From Caryophanales bacterium UBA3668 (GTDB taxonomy: Bacteria > Bacillota_I > Bacilli_A > RFN20 > CAG-826), in NCBI GenBank assembly GCA_002373085.1, contig DFJP01000044.1, positions 1 through 7,442 on the forward strand: a DNA stretch of 7,442 nucleotides. The letters are read 5' to 3'. Each line of letters opens with the position of its first letter. Position 1 is the first letter of the stretch. The notes under the pieces are model-generated. The model had not been told where the DNA came from. It did not search any database and saw only the letters and a program-made list of their open reading frames with translations. The translations under genes were made by a program, and so were the position numbers. Of the stretch, positions 1 to 5,956 are shown one piece after another.

Positions 1-75
1 TATACTGGCAAACAAAGATATGTCCAAGCAGACGGACGTGTCGACAGATTCAACCGTAAATACGGACTTAAATAA
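1..75 (+). CDS. rpmE: Ribosomal protein bL31, C-terminal end (5' part outside window)
   Basis: Frame 1 is open from the first base to a TAA at 73-75 and gives a 24-residue tail beginning YTGKQRYVQADGRVDRFN and ending KYGLK. The YTGKQ...GRV(D/E)(R/K)F...KYGLK pattern is the characteristic C-terminus of bacterial bL31, a small protein of the large ribosomal subunit that sits at the subunit interface. The start, and any zinc-binding CxxC that would separate the zinc form from the zinc-free paralogue, lie upstream and cannot be seen. A hairpin terminator follows 6 nt after the stop. Identification rests on this short but distinctive tail. Confidence 0.82.
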   Translation, partial: YTGKQRYVQADGRVDRFNRKYGLK

Positions 76-81
76 GAAATT

Positions 82-110
82 AACCGGCCTGTCCGGTTTC
101 TTTTAATTTT
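82..110 (+). terminator. Intrinsic terminator of rpmE
   Basis: AACCGG (82-87), loop CCTGT, CCGGTT (93-98), then an interrupted T-tract TCTTTTAATTTT (99-110). The 6-bp GC-containing stem followed by U-rich RNA is a normal Rho-independent terminator. It lies directly against the metG start codon at 111, leaving no leader between the two, so either metG depends on partial read-through or its promoter lies inside this stretch. Confidence 0.72.
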
Positions 111-1703
111 ATGAAGAAGAAATTTTATATCACCACCCCAATTTATTATCCAAGCGCTAAGCTTCATATCGGTCATGCATACTGCACAACCTTGACTGAT
201 GTTTTTGCACGTTCCAAAAGAGAAAGAGGCTATGAATGCTATTTCCTTACCGGAGCAGATGAACACGGTCTTAAAATTCAAAAGAACGCTGAAGCAGCTG
301 GAGTTACTCCTCAACAATTTGTTGATAATATTGTTGAAGGATTCTACAAACTTTGGGATTTATTAAAAATCACTAACGACGACTTTATTAGAACTACACA
401 AGATAGACACATTAAAGTTGTTCAAGACGCATTTAGTAAGATGCTAGAAAAAGGAGATATCTACCTTGGTAAATATGAAGGTTGGTATTGTCGCTTCTGT
501 GAAGCTTTCTGGACTGATACACAAGTTGGAAAAGAACATATCTGCCCTGACTGTGGTCGACCAGTAGAAAAAGCAGAAGAAGAAGCTTACTTCTTTAAGA
601 CAAGTAAATATGTTGATTCTCTTCTTAAGTTCTATGATGAGAATCCACGCTTCTTAACTCCTGAAAGTCGTAAGAATGAAATGATTAATACATTCATTAA
701 ACCAGGCTTAGAGGATTTATGTGTTTCTAGAACTTCGTTCTCTTGGGGAATCCCTGTTAGAGAAAATAATAAACACGTTGTCTATGTTTGGTTAGATGCA
801 TTAACTAACTACATCTCCGCGTTAGGTTACGGTAGTGATAATCCAGAACTTTATAAAAAGTACTGGGAAGATGAAAATACTGAAATCATCCATATCTTAG
901 GCGCTGACATCACACGTTTCCACGCGATTTATTGGCCAATGTTCCTTGAATCACTTGGTTTAAGAAAGCCAGACCGTGAATTCGTTCATGGATTACTTAT
1001 GATGAAAGATAGCAAAATGTCTAAATCAAAAGGTAATGTCGTCGATCCATATCCACTCGTGGAAAAATATGGAGTTGATGCTGTTAGATATTATCTAACT
1101 AGAGAAGTTAACTTTGGAAGTGATGGAAGCTTCTCTCCAGAACAATTTGTTGAAAGAATTAACGCTGACTTAGCCAATTCCTATGGAAACTTATTAAATA
1201 GAACCATTGGAATGATGAGCAAATATTTTGGTGGAACAATTCCAGAATATAAAGGTCAAGTTACTGAATTTGATGGTAGCCTTGAAAGTGTTATTACGAC
1301 CACTATTGCAAATTATGAAAACGCAATGGATGACTTAAGAATCACCGAAGCTATTACATATGTAAACGAGCTCGTTAATAGAGCAAATAAATACATCGAC
1401 GAAACAATGCCTTGGGCATTAGCGAAAGATGAAGCAAACAAAGATCAATTAGCAAGCGTTATGAATCACCTTGCCTACGCAATCTACGTTGCTAGTAGAC
1501 TTTATCACCCAGTCTTAGTTACTGCCGCTGATAAAGCGTTTGATGCCTTAGGATTATCTGAAGAAGAAAGAAAATATGAAAATATCTCTAATCCAAAACT
1601 TCTTGATAATCATCAAGTCGTCAAAGGTGATCCACTATTCCCAAGATTAGACGCCACAATTGAAGTTCCATTCATTAATGGCTTAATGAGTGGTAATAAA
1701 TAA
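111..1703 (+). CDS. metG: Methionyl-tRNA synthetase (short, Bacillus-type core)
   Basis: Charges tRNA-Met with methionine in the cytoplasm (class Ia synthetase). Rossmann HIGH motif H19-I20-G21-H22, one zinc knuckle with two CxxC pairs (C127/C130 and C145/C148), and the KMSKS loop at residues 302-306 followed by KGNVVDPY. The helical anticodon-binding domain covers about residues 350-500 and the core ends near GDPLFPRLD. The 530-residue protein stops there. Bacillus-type MetRS is usually about 650-670 residues, so the C-terminal EMAP/Trbp111-like tRNA-binding domain is absent. The start is fixed by the conserved N-terminus (KKKFYITTPIYY) and an in-frame stop at 81-83. There is no Shine-Dalgarno sequence: the bases before the ATG are the T-tract of the rpmE terminator. 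The PH-domain gene follows after 3 nt, so the two are probably cotranscribed. Confidence 0.97.
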   Translation: MKKKFYITTPIYYPSAKLHIGHAYCTTLTDVFARSKRERGYECYFLTGADEHGLKIQKNAEAAGVTPQQFVDNIVEGFYKLWDLLKITNDDFIRTTQDRHIKVVQDAFSKMLEKGDIYLGKYEGWYCRFCEAFWTDTQVGKEHICPDCGRPVEKAEEEAYFFKTSKYVDSLLKFYDENPRFLTPESRKNEMINTFIKPGLEDLCVSRTSFSWGIPVRENNKHVVYVWLDALTNYISALGYGSDNPELYKKYWEDENTEIIHILGADITRFHAIYWPMFLESLGLRKPDREFVHGLLMMKDSKMSKSKGNVVDPYPLVEKYGVDAVRYYLTREVNFGSDGSFSPEQFVERINADLANSYGNLLNRTIGMMSKYFGGTIPEYKGQVTEFDGSLESVITTTIANYENAMDDLRITEAITYVNELVNRANKYIDETMPWALAKDEANKDQLASVMNHLAYAIYVASRLYHPVLVTAADKAFDALGLSEEERKYENISNPKLLDNHQVVKGDPLFPRLDATIEVPFINGLMSGNK

Positions 1704-1706
1704 GTT

Positions 1707-2300
1707 ATGGATAATATTGATATCAAAGATATCCAAGCCATGCTTGCACCTAACGAGACTATTGAACTCGTTACTCGACCAAATAAAGTAAGATGGCTTA
1801 TTATCGATAACATCGTCAAAACAATTACTCTCTTATTCTTTGGAGCGATATTCTTCACAGTTGGATTACTTATTCTAGTTGGAATAATAATCCCGGTTGA
1901 TAGCGAGGCTACTAAGATGCCTGCCATAATGTTTATGGTCTTCGGTGGAATACCAATCCTTCTAGCGGTCTGTGGATTAATCTCAAGATTTGCGAGATAT
2001 AAAAATATCGCCTATATCGTCACCGACAATAGACTCATCATTAGAAGCGGACTTCTTGGAGTGGATTATCAAGAAATTAGAAGAGATTCAATTCTCTCAA
2101 TAAACGTTAACGTTACTCCGTTTGATAAATTGATGCAGCCAAACACTGGTACATTGATATTTGGAACCGCTAGTAACCCAATAATCGTTAACACTCAAAA
2201 TAATAGAGGTACAAATCAAAACGCATTCAAGTTTGAATGTATTGATAACCCTTACGATTTGTATAAAAAGTTATATCAACAAAATATCTCGGTCATGTAA
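1707..2300 (+). CDS. Two-helix membrane protein with bacterial PH domain (bPH2/DUF304-like)
   Basis: A 197-residue protein with a short N-terminal cytoplasmic segment (P15-N16-E17-T18 then I19-E20, typical of the family), two hydrophobic segments at about 38-63 and 70-93, then a PH-like domain at about 99-162. That domain shows the family pattern Y103-I-V-T-D-N-R-L-I-I, a GLLG turn and a buried LIFGTASNP strand. Relatives include the B. subtilis YdbS/YdbT type, membrane proteins of poorly defined role, so no specific function is assigned. The start lies 3 nt after the metG stop with only a weak GAG/TGG run upstream, which suggests translational coupling to metG. The stop codon lies in the loop of a strong terminator hairpin. 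Confidence 0.85.
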   Translation: MDNIDIKDIQAMLAPNETIELVTRPNKVRWLIIDNIVKTITLLFFGAIFFTVGLLILVGIIIPVDSEATKMPAIMFMVFGGIPILLAVCGLISRFARYKNIAYIVTDNRLIIRSGLLGVDYQEIRRDSILSINVNVTPFDKLMQPNTGTLIFGTASNPIIVNTQNNRGTNQNAFKFECIDNPYDLYKKLYQQNISVM

Positions 2301-2319
2301 CCGAGATATTTTTTTATTC
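2281..2319. terminator. Strong terminator between convergent genes, probably bidirectional
   Basis: A 13-bp perfect stem: arms 2281-2293 (AAAATATCTCGGT) and 2300-2312, loop CATGTA at 2294-2299. On the + strand it runs into a T-rich tract (2309-2318) and ends the metG-PH unit. The PH gene's TAA (2298-2300) lies in the loop and the first paired base of the 3' arm. On the - strand the same stem is followed by TTTTG, so it can also end the lipoprotein/O-antigen-ligase operon, whose stop codon is at 2314-2316. Confidence 0.88.
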
Positions 2320-3756
2320 TTTTTGAGTTTCTACTTGAGGTATTTCCTCTTTTTGTTTTGCGTTTGAGAAATAGATAACAAAGATTGGGAAGAGGAATAT
2401 ATACATTAAATAATGGATTGTTTCGATAAAGGAATATAAGAAGAAACATAACACTCCTAAACCGACCGCAAAGGTGAATTCAGGGGATTTCTTATATGAT
2501 TTATAGATTACGTAACCAATATAGACTAAGAATCCTAAATACGCTAAGAAGGTGATAATTCCACCTGAGCAAAGCATGTTGAGGAATGCACTATGAGTTG
2601 GGAAAACTTTCTCTCCATGACTCACCATATTCATTGGCATGAGTTGCAAGCAAATAGAGCCAAATCCTCTGCCGATAAGCCACCAACCATTTCTTAATAG
2701 TTGATAACAGTTATCCCAAATATAACTTCTAGTAGTTAAGGTAAGACTGTTTCCAGAGAAAGATTCGATTAATTGATATACTTTTCCAAATATTTTTCCT
2801 TTTGTGACATAAGGAACTCCAACAAAGATAATTCCTAATCCCACTAATACTCCTAAGACAATAAAGGTGATTTTGTTTCTCTTTTGATGGTCTTTATATG
2901 TGACGATAAGACGATAGACAAGATAAATAAAGCCAATAACTGCGGTGATTAATAAGCCAGTCTTACAGAATGTGAAGATCATTTGAATAAAGAAGAAGAC
3001 TGCTAGTGGGTAGTACCACTTCCTTTGTCTGATGCTTTGGTTAATAAAACAGAAGACAATACCAAGCATTAAAATCATTCCGAATGCGTTCTTATGAATA
3101 ACAAATGATTGAACCGCATAGGTATTAGATATCTCACTAAAAGTGTGTTCTTTGTCGATTCTTAAGAAGAACATGAATATATGCTTATATGAATCAAATT
3201 CAACGATATAGCTATAAATGCATATCACTCCAATAAGAATAAATAATGCATAGCCTAAGTATTCAATAAAGCTGACATTTGTAATTCTCTTTGAGAATAC
3301 AAACATCGCGATATAAATAAACATACCCGCACCAGTGAGTTCGCTAATAAAGATAAATTTATGCATATCACTGACGCTTAATAAGACTGTCTCTTTCGTG
3401 TTCACTATTGATGGATCAGTAGAACTCCATCTAATATTCACTACTTCTGAACTATGAGAAGGTTGAATGACGATAGCGATGATATTAATCATCAATAAAA
3501 CAACAAAAGTAATCGCTATATATGGATTAAAAGAGACTTTTCTTACATATAGTTCGTAATAAAGGTAATAACTCCAGCAGCCAATCATAATAACAAAGCA
3601 AGGGATAGCGGCCCATAATGGGAAACTTACTTGATTAGGATCTTGGAACTGCATAAAGAGTTGACCAAAGATTAAAAACATCGCAAAAGCAACAAATCCT
3701 ACTAGAAGTAGAAGATCACTAATACGAAGCTCTAAAGACTTGATAAATTTCTTCAT
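2314..3756 (-). CDS. O-antigen ligase / Wzy polymerase-like membrane protein
   Basis: 480 residues and strongly hydrophobic, with about 11-12 predicted membrane helices (roughly 13-35, 46-70, 78-97, 138-155, 163-185, 218-238, 248-266, 268-286, 297-318, 388-418, 428-444, 446-464). Between the ninth and tenth lies the large outer loop typical of the PF04932 family, containing TTRSYIW (Arg343), an IGRGFGS turn (361-367) and a PTHSAFLNMLCSGGI segment with His388. An Arg and a His in these positions are the conserved pair of WaaL/Wzy-type glycan ligases and polymerases. In a monoderm it most likely polymerises or transfers a lipid-linked surface glycan; the substrate cannot be read from sequence. 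The C-terminal tail is charged and cytoplasmic. The start lies 7 nt after the lipoprotein stop, with no recognisable Shine-Dalgarno (AATTAATAT before ATG), so coupled translation is likely. No glycosyltransferase genes are nearby. Confidence 0.82.
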   Translation of the reverse strand: MKKFIKSLELRISDLLLLVGFVAFAMFLIFGQLFMQFQDPNQVSFPLWAAIPCFVIMIGCWSYYLYYELYVRKVSFNPYIAITFVVLLMINIIAIVIQPSHSSEVVNIRWSSTDPSIVNTKETVLLSVSDMHKFIFISELTGAGMFIYIAMFVFSKRITNVSFIEYLGYALFILIGVICIYSYIVEFDSYKHIFMFFLRIDKEHTFSEISNTYAVQSFVIHKNAFGMILMLGIVFCFINQSIRQRKWYYPLAVFFFIQMIFTFCKTGLLITAVIGFIYLVYRLIVTYKDHQKRNKITFIVLGVLVGLGIIFVGVPYVTKGKIFGKVYQLIESFSGNSLTLTTRSYIWDNCYQLLRNGWWLIGRGFGSICLQLMPMNMVSHGEKVFPTHSAFLNMLCSGGIITFLAYLGFLVYIGYVIYKSYKKSPEFTFAVGLGVLCFFLYSFIETIHYLMYIFLFPIFVIYFSNAKQKEEIPQVETQKE

Positions 3757-3763
3757 ATATTAA

Positions 3764-4420
3764 TTATTTTTGAAATGTTAATTTAATGGAGTGGATAAAG
3801 AATCTTCCTAAATTCTCATCATCACTGATAGTGAATGATTTTTCAGCAACTTCAAAAGTTCTAGTTGCCTTATCTGGCATATGATATTCAGCCTTTGCTT
3901 CATCATAATATGCTTCTGGAAGAGTCCAAGCTTCATCTCCGACTTTAACTGAAGTGTCTAAATCAATTGAATAGACAGGGTATGGTTCTTCTCCGTCTTC
4001 TAAATTATATGTTTTCATATATTCCTTGAAATATGCTTGAGCAGTGACTTCAATAGAGACTACTTCCTTATTGAAATGGAATGTAATTGATCCATCAGCT
4101 GAACCACTACAAATTTGAAGAGCGTTAAACATTGTTTCTGGATAATCATATTTTTTAAATCCAACATATGGAACTGCATCAACTTTTCTATATAAACCCT
4201 CTTCAGTGTTAGAGGTAACAAAAGCACCCATTGCTTCAATAAACTTATTGCCCGATGAGCTGGTGCTAATTTCTTTTGTGGTACTTTCAAATTGGAAATC
4301 ACCAAAGTTAAGTGTGTATTCTACTGTTTCAGGTTTGTCAGGAGTTGTTTCTCCTCTATTTCCACAGCCCACTAAAAGCATAGAAGTAAGTAATAATGGT
4401 AATAAATAATTTCTTTTCAT
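3764..4420 (-). CDS. Predicted surface lipoprotein with a C-terminal beta-sandwich-like region
   Basis: 218 residues. It has a type II signal peptide: positively charged MKRNY, hydrophobic core 6-17, and lipobox L16-V17-G18-C19, so Cys19 is the probable lipidated residue on the outer face of the membrane. A Thr/Pro/Lys-rich linker follows. The rest is rich in alternating hydrophobic/polar strands (for example SITFHFNKEVVSIEVTA and RFFIHSIKLTFQ), a pattern seen in small all-beta adhesion or carbohydrate-binding-like modules of low-GC gut bacteria. I do not recognise a named family and no catalytic motif is visible. A strong start context supports the ATG: GAGGT at 4427-4431, 6 nt upstream. It is first in an operon with the O-antigen-ligase-like gene 7 nt downstream, so the pair may act together at the cell surface (inference). 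Confidence 0.8.
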   Translation of the reverse strand: MKRNYLLPLLLTSMLLVGCGNRGETTPDKPETVEYTLNFGDFQFESTTKEISTSSSGNKFIEAMGAFVTSNTEEGLYRKVDAVPYVGFKKYDYPETMFNALQICSGSADGSITFHFNKEVVSIEVTAQAYFKEYMKTYNLEDGEEPYPVYSIDLDTSVKVGDEAWTLPEAYYDEAKAEYHMPDKATRTFEVAEKSFTISDDENLGRFFIHSIKLTFQK

Positions 4421-4426
4421 ATCTGA

Positions 4427-4450
4427 ACCTCAACGGTTAGATTATATCAC
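4427..4450 (-). promoter_or_regulatory. Promoter (extended -10) and ribosome binding site of the lipoprotein operon
   Basis: Reading the - strand, GTGATATAAT (4450-4441) contains a consensus TATAAT with the extended TGn element. No good -35 box lies at 16-18 bp, which is tolerated by extended -10 promoters. Expected transcript start is near 4434, giving a leader of about 14 nt that contains GAGGT (4431-4427) 6 nt before the ATG. The identical 10-mer GTGATATAAT occurs in the Fic promoter at 5923-5932. Confidence 0.68.
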
Positions 4451-4463
4451 TTATAACGAATAA

Positions 4464-4492
4464 TAGAAAAAACAATATGTTTTTATTATAAT
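4464..4492 (+). promoter_or_regulatory. rlmD promoter implying a leaderless mRNA
   Basis: A perfect TATAAT is at 4487-4492 with TAGAAA (4 of 6 to TTGACA) at 4464-4469, spacing 17 bp. The usual start about 7 bp downstream falls on 4498-4500, which is the rlmD ATG itself or one base before it. No Shine-Dalgarno precedes the ATG, and TGA at 4494-4496 blocks an upstream in-frame start. It shares 40 bp with the divergent lipoprotein promoter (-10 boxes at 4441-4446 and 4487-4492). Confidence 0.62.
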
Positions 4493-4499
4493 GTGAGAA

Positions 4500-5834
4500 A
4501 TGAAAAATATTATCAAAGGTAAGTGTGTTGATATATCTAGCGAAGGCAAAGGAGTCATCAAGACTGTTTACGGAGTAATTTTCGTTGACGCTTTACTTTT
4601 AGGAGAAGAAGCAGAGATAGAAGTTACCTACGCTAGAAAAGGTGTCGCATACGGTAAGATTGTTAAATTATTAACTAAATCTAAAGACCGTATTCAACCA
4701 AAATGTCCAGTGTCCACTAGCTGTGGAGGATGCACTTTTCAAAATGCCACATACGAATACGAATTAAGATATAAAAAGCATAAAATAGAAGAAGACTTAA
4801 AACGCATTGGTCACCTTGAAAACATTAAGGTCAACGATGTCCTTGGAATGGATAATCCAGAGCATTATAGAAACAAGATCCAAGTACCATTTGGAAGAGA
4901 AAATAAGCGGGTTGTTTATGGGTTTTACAAATCTAACACTCACAAAATTATTCCAATTAAAGAATGTAATATTGAGGATAAAAAGGCTTCTCCAATCTTA
5001 AAAAATATCGCCTCTTTAATGGAAGAATATCATATTGATCCATATAACGAAGATTATCGCACTGGCATCATCCGCCATGTATTAATTAGAACTAGTTTAT
5101 CCACTAACGAAATAATGGTGGTTTTCGTATCTAACGTTGATACTTTCCCAGGAAGAAATAATTTCATTAAAGAACTTGTGAAGCGTTCTCCAGAAATCTC
5201 CACGATTATTTTTAATGTTAACAAAAGAGACACAAATGTCATCTTAGGAGAATCAGAGAAAGTATTATATGGAAAAGGTTTTATCACTGATGAAATCTTA
5301 GGACTTAAATTTAACATCTCCTCAAAGAGTTTCTTCCAAGTTAATCCTATCCAAGTTCAAAAGTTATATGGTGAGGCTCTTAGACTCGCTAACATCACTA
5401 AAAACGATACCGTGCTTGATGCCTATGCAGGTGTATGCACTATTGGCTTATTAGCGGCTAAACACGCAAAACAAGTCACAAGTGTAGAACTAGTCAAATC
5501 TGCAGTTATCAATGGAAGAAATAACGCAAAACTAAACAACATTGAAAACATTGATATCATTGAAGATGACTGCACTCTTTATATTAATAAAAAGCTTCCA
5601 AAATTTGATGTAGTTATTATGGATCCGCCAAGAAAAGGAAGCACACCAGAATTTTTAAATGCTTTATTAAAAATAAAACCATCTAGAATTATCTATATCT
5701 CTTGTGAACCATCAACCTTAGCAAGAGATCTTGAATATTTAAAGCAAGACTACGATATAAACACCGTGCAACCAGTAGATATGTTCCCTAGAAGTTTTCA
5801 CGTCGAAACTATAGTAGGGCTATGTCGAAAATAA
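4500..5834 (+). CDS. rlmD: 23S rRNA (uracil-C5)-methyltransferase, RumA/RlmCD family
   Basis: Methylates C5 of uridine in 23S rRNA using S-adenosylmethionine. In Bacillota the single RlmCD enzyme (YefA type) modifies both U747 and U1939, and this 444-residue protein probably plays that part. Domain order: N-terminal TRAM RNA-binding barrel (about 4-58); [4Fe-4S] ligands C69, C75, C78 and C156; then the methyltransferase domain with FFQVNP (278-283), SAM motif D307-AYAGVCT, motif IV D375-P-P-R-K-G, nucleophile C402 in SCEPSTLARD, and general base E436 in FHVET. All key residues are present, so it should be active. tRNA m5U54 methylation (TrmA) is less likely because TrmA lacks the TRAM domain and cluster cysteines. 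Start: first Met before the TRAM domain, with an in-frame TGA just upstream. It is divergent from the lipoprotein operon. No convincing terminator is seen after the stop. Confidence 0.93.
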   Translation: MKNIIKGKCVDISSEGKGVIKTVYGVIFVDALLLGEEAEIEVTYARKGVAYGKIVKLLTKSKDRIQPKCPVSTSCGGCTFQNATYEYELRYKKHKIEEDLKRIGHLENIKVNDVLGMDNPEHYRNKIQVPFGRENKRVVYGFYKSNTHKIIPIKECNIEDKKASPILKNIASLMEEYHIDPYNEDYRTGIIRHVLIRTSLSTNEIMVVFVSNVDTFPGRNNFIKELVKRSPEISTIIFNVNKRDTNVILGESEKVLYGKGFITDEILGLKFNISSKSFFQVNPIQVQKLYGEALRLANITKNDTVLDAYAGVCTIGLLAAKHAKQVTSVELVKSAVINGRNNAKLNNIENIDIIEDDCTLYINKKLPKFDVVIMDPPRKGSTPEFLNALLKIKPSRIIYISCEPSTLARDLEYLKQDYDINTVQPVDMFPRSFHVETIVGLCRK

Positions 5835-5835
5835 G

Positions 5836-5889
5836 TGGCAAGTTTTGTAAATCTATATTGCCAAAATGGCAAGAAATAAAATATTGCCA
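5836..5889. repeat. Cluster of four TGGCAA/TTGCCA hexamers in alternating orientation
   Basis: TGGCAA at 5836-5841, TTGCCA at 5858-5863, TGGCAA at 5867-5872, TTGCCA at 5884-5889. The middle pair forms TTGCCA-AAA-TGGCAA. The outer members can pair in competing ways. ATATTGCCA is repeated exactly at 5855-5863 and 5881-5889. No T-tract follows, so a terminator is unlikely. The cluster lies about 15-70 bp upstream of the Fic promoter's -35 box, where regulator-binding sites would be expected. Confidence 0.6.
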
Positions 5890-5904
5890 TGGAACTAAAA
5901 AAGA

Positions 5905-5940
5905 TTGTTTACTGCATAAAATGTGATATAATTTATGCAG
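5905..5940 (+). promoter_or_regulatory. Fic gene promoter overlaid by a perfect inverted repeat (probable operator)
   Basis: TTGTTT (5905-5910), 16-bp spacer, TATAAT (5927-5932) with extended TG at 5924-5925. Expected transcript start is near 5939. A perfect 9-bp inverted repeat, CTGCATAAA (5912-5920) and TTTATGCAG (5932-5940), 11 bp apart, is centred on the -10 region: the left arm fills the spacer and the right arm covers the end of the -10 box and the start site. Half-site centres are 20 bp apart, about two helical turns, as for a dimeric repressor bound on one face. AGAG at 5944-5947 is the only ribosome-binding candidate. Confidence 0.66.
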
Positions 5941-5956
5941 AAAAGAGCAATCATTG

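Noticed and set aside
1613..1927. Open - strand frame of 104 codons across the metG/PH gene junction
   Set aside because: It lies antisense to two well-supported genes, has no family-like features, and spans both coding frames as an expected shadow.
4060..4409. Two further open frames (- strand 4060-4305 and + strand 4206-4409) over the lipoprotein gene
   Set aside because: The lipoprotein frame has a lipobox, an SD site and a promoter; these alternatives have none.
4807..5317. Short open frames inside rlmD on both strands
   Set aside because: They overlap a complete methyltransferase with all active-site residues.
5858..5872. TTGCCA-AAA-TGGCAA as an rlmD terminator
   Set aside because: A 3-nt loop, a 6-bp stem and no T-tract afterwards on either strand make termination unlikely.
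5954..5956. TTG as the definite start of the Fic gene
   Set aside because: It is only one codon before an ATG; spacing to AGAG fits TTG slightly better, but ATG is the more usual start, so it is kept as an alternative.
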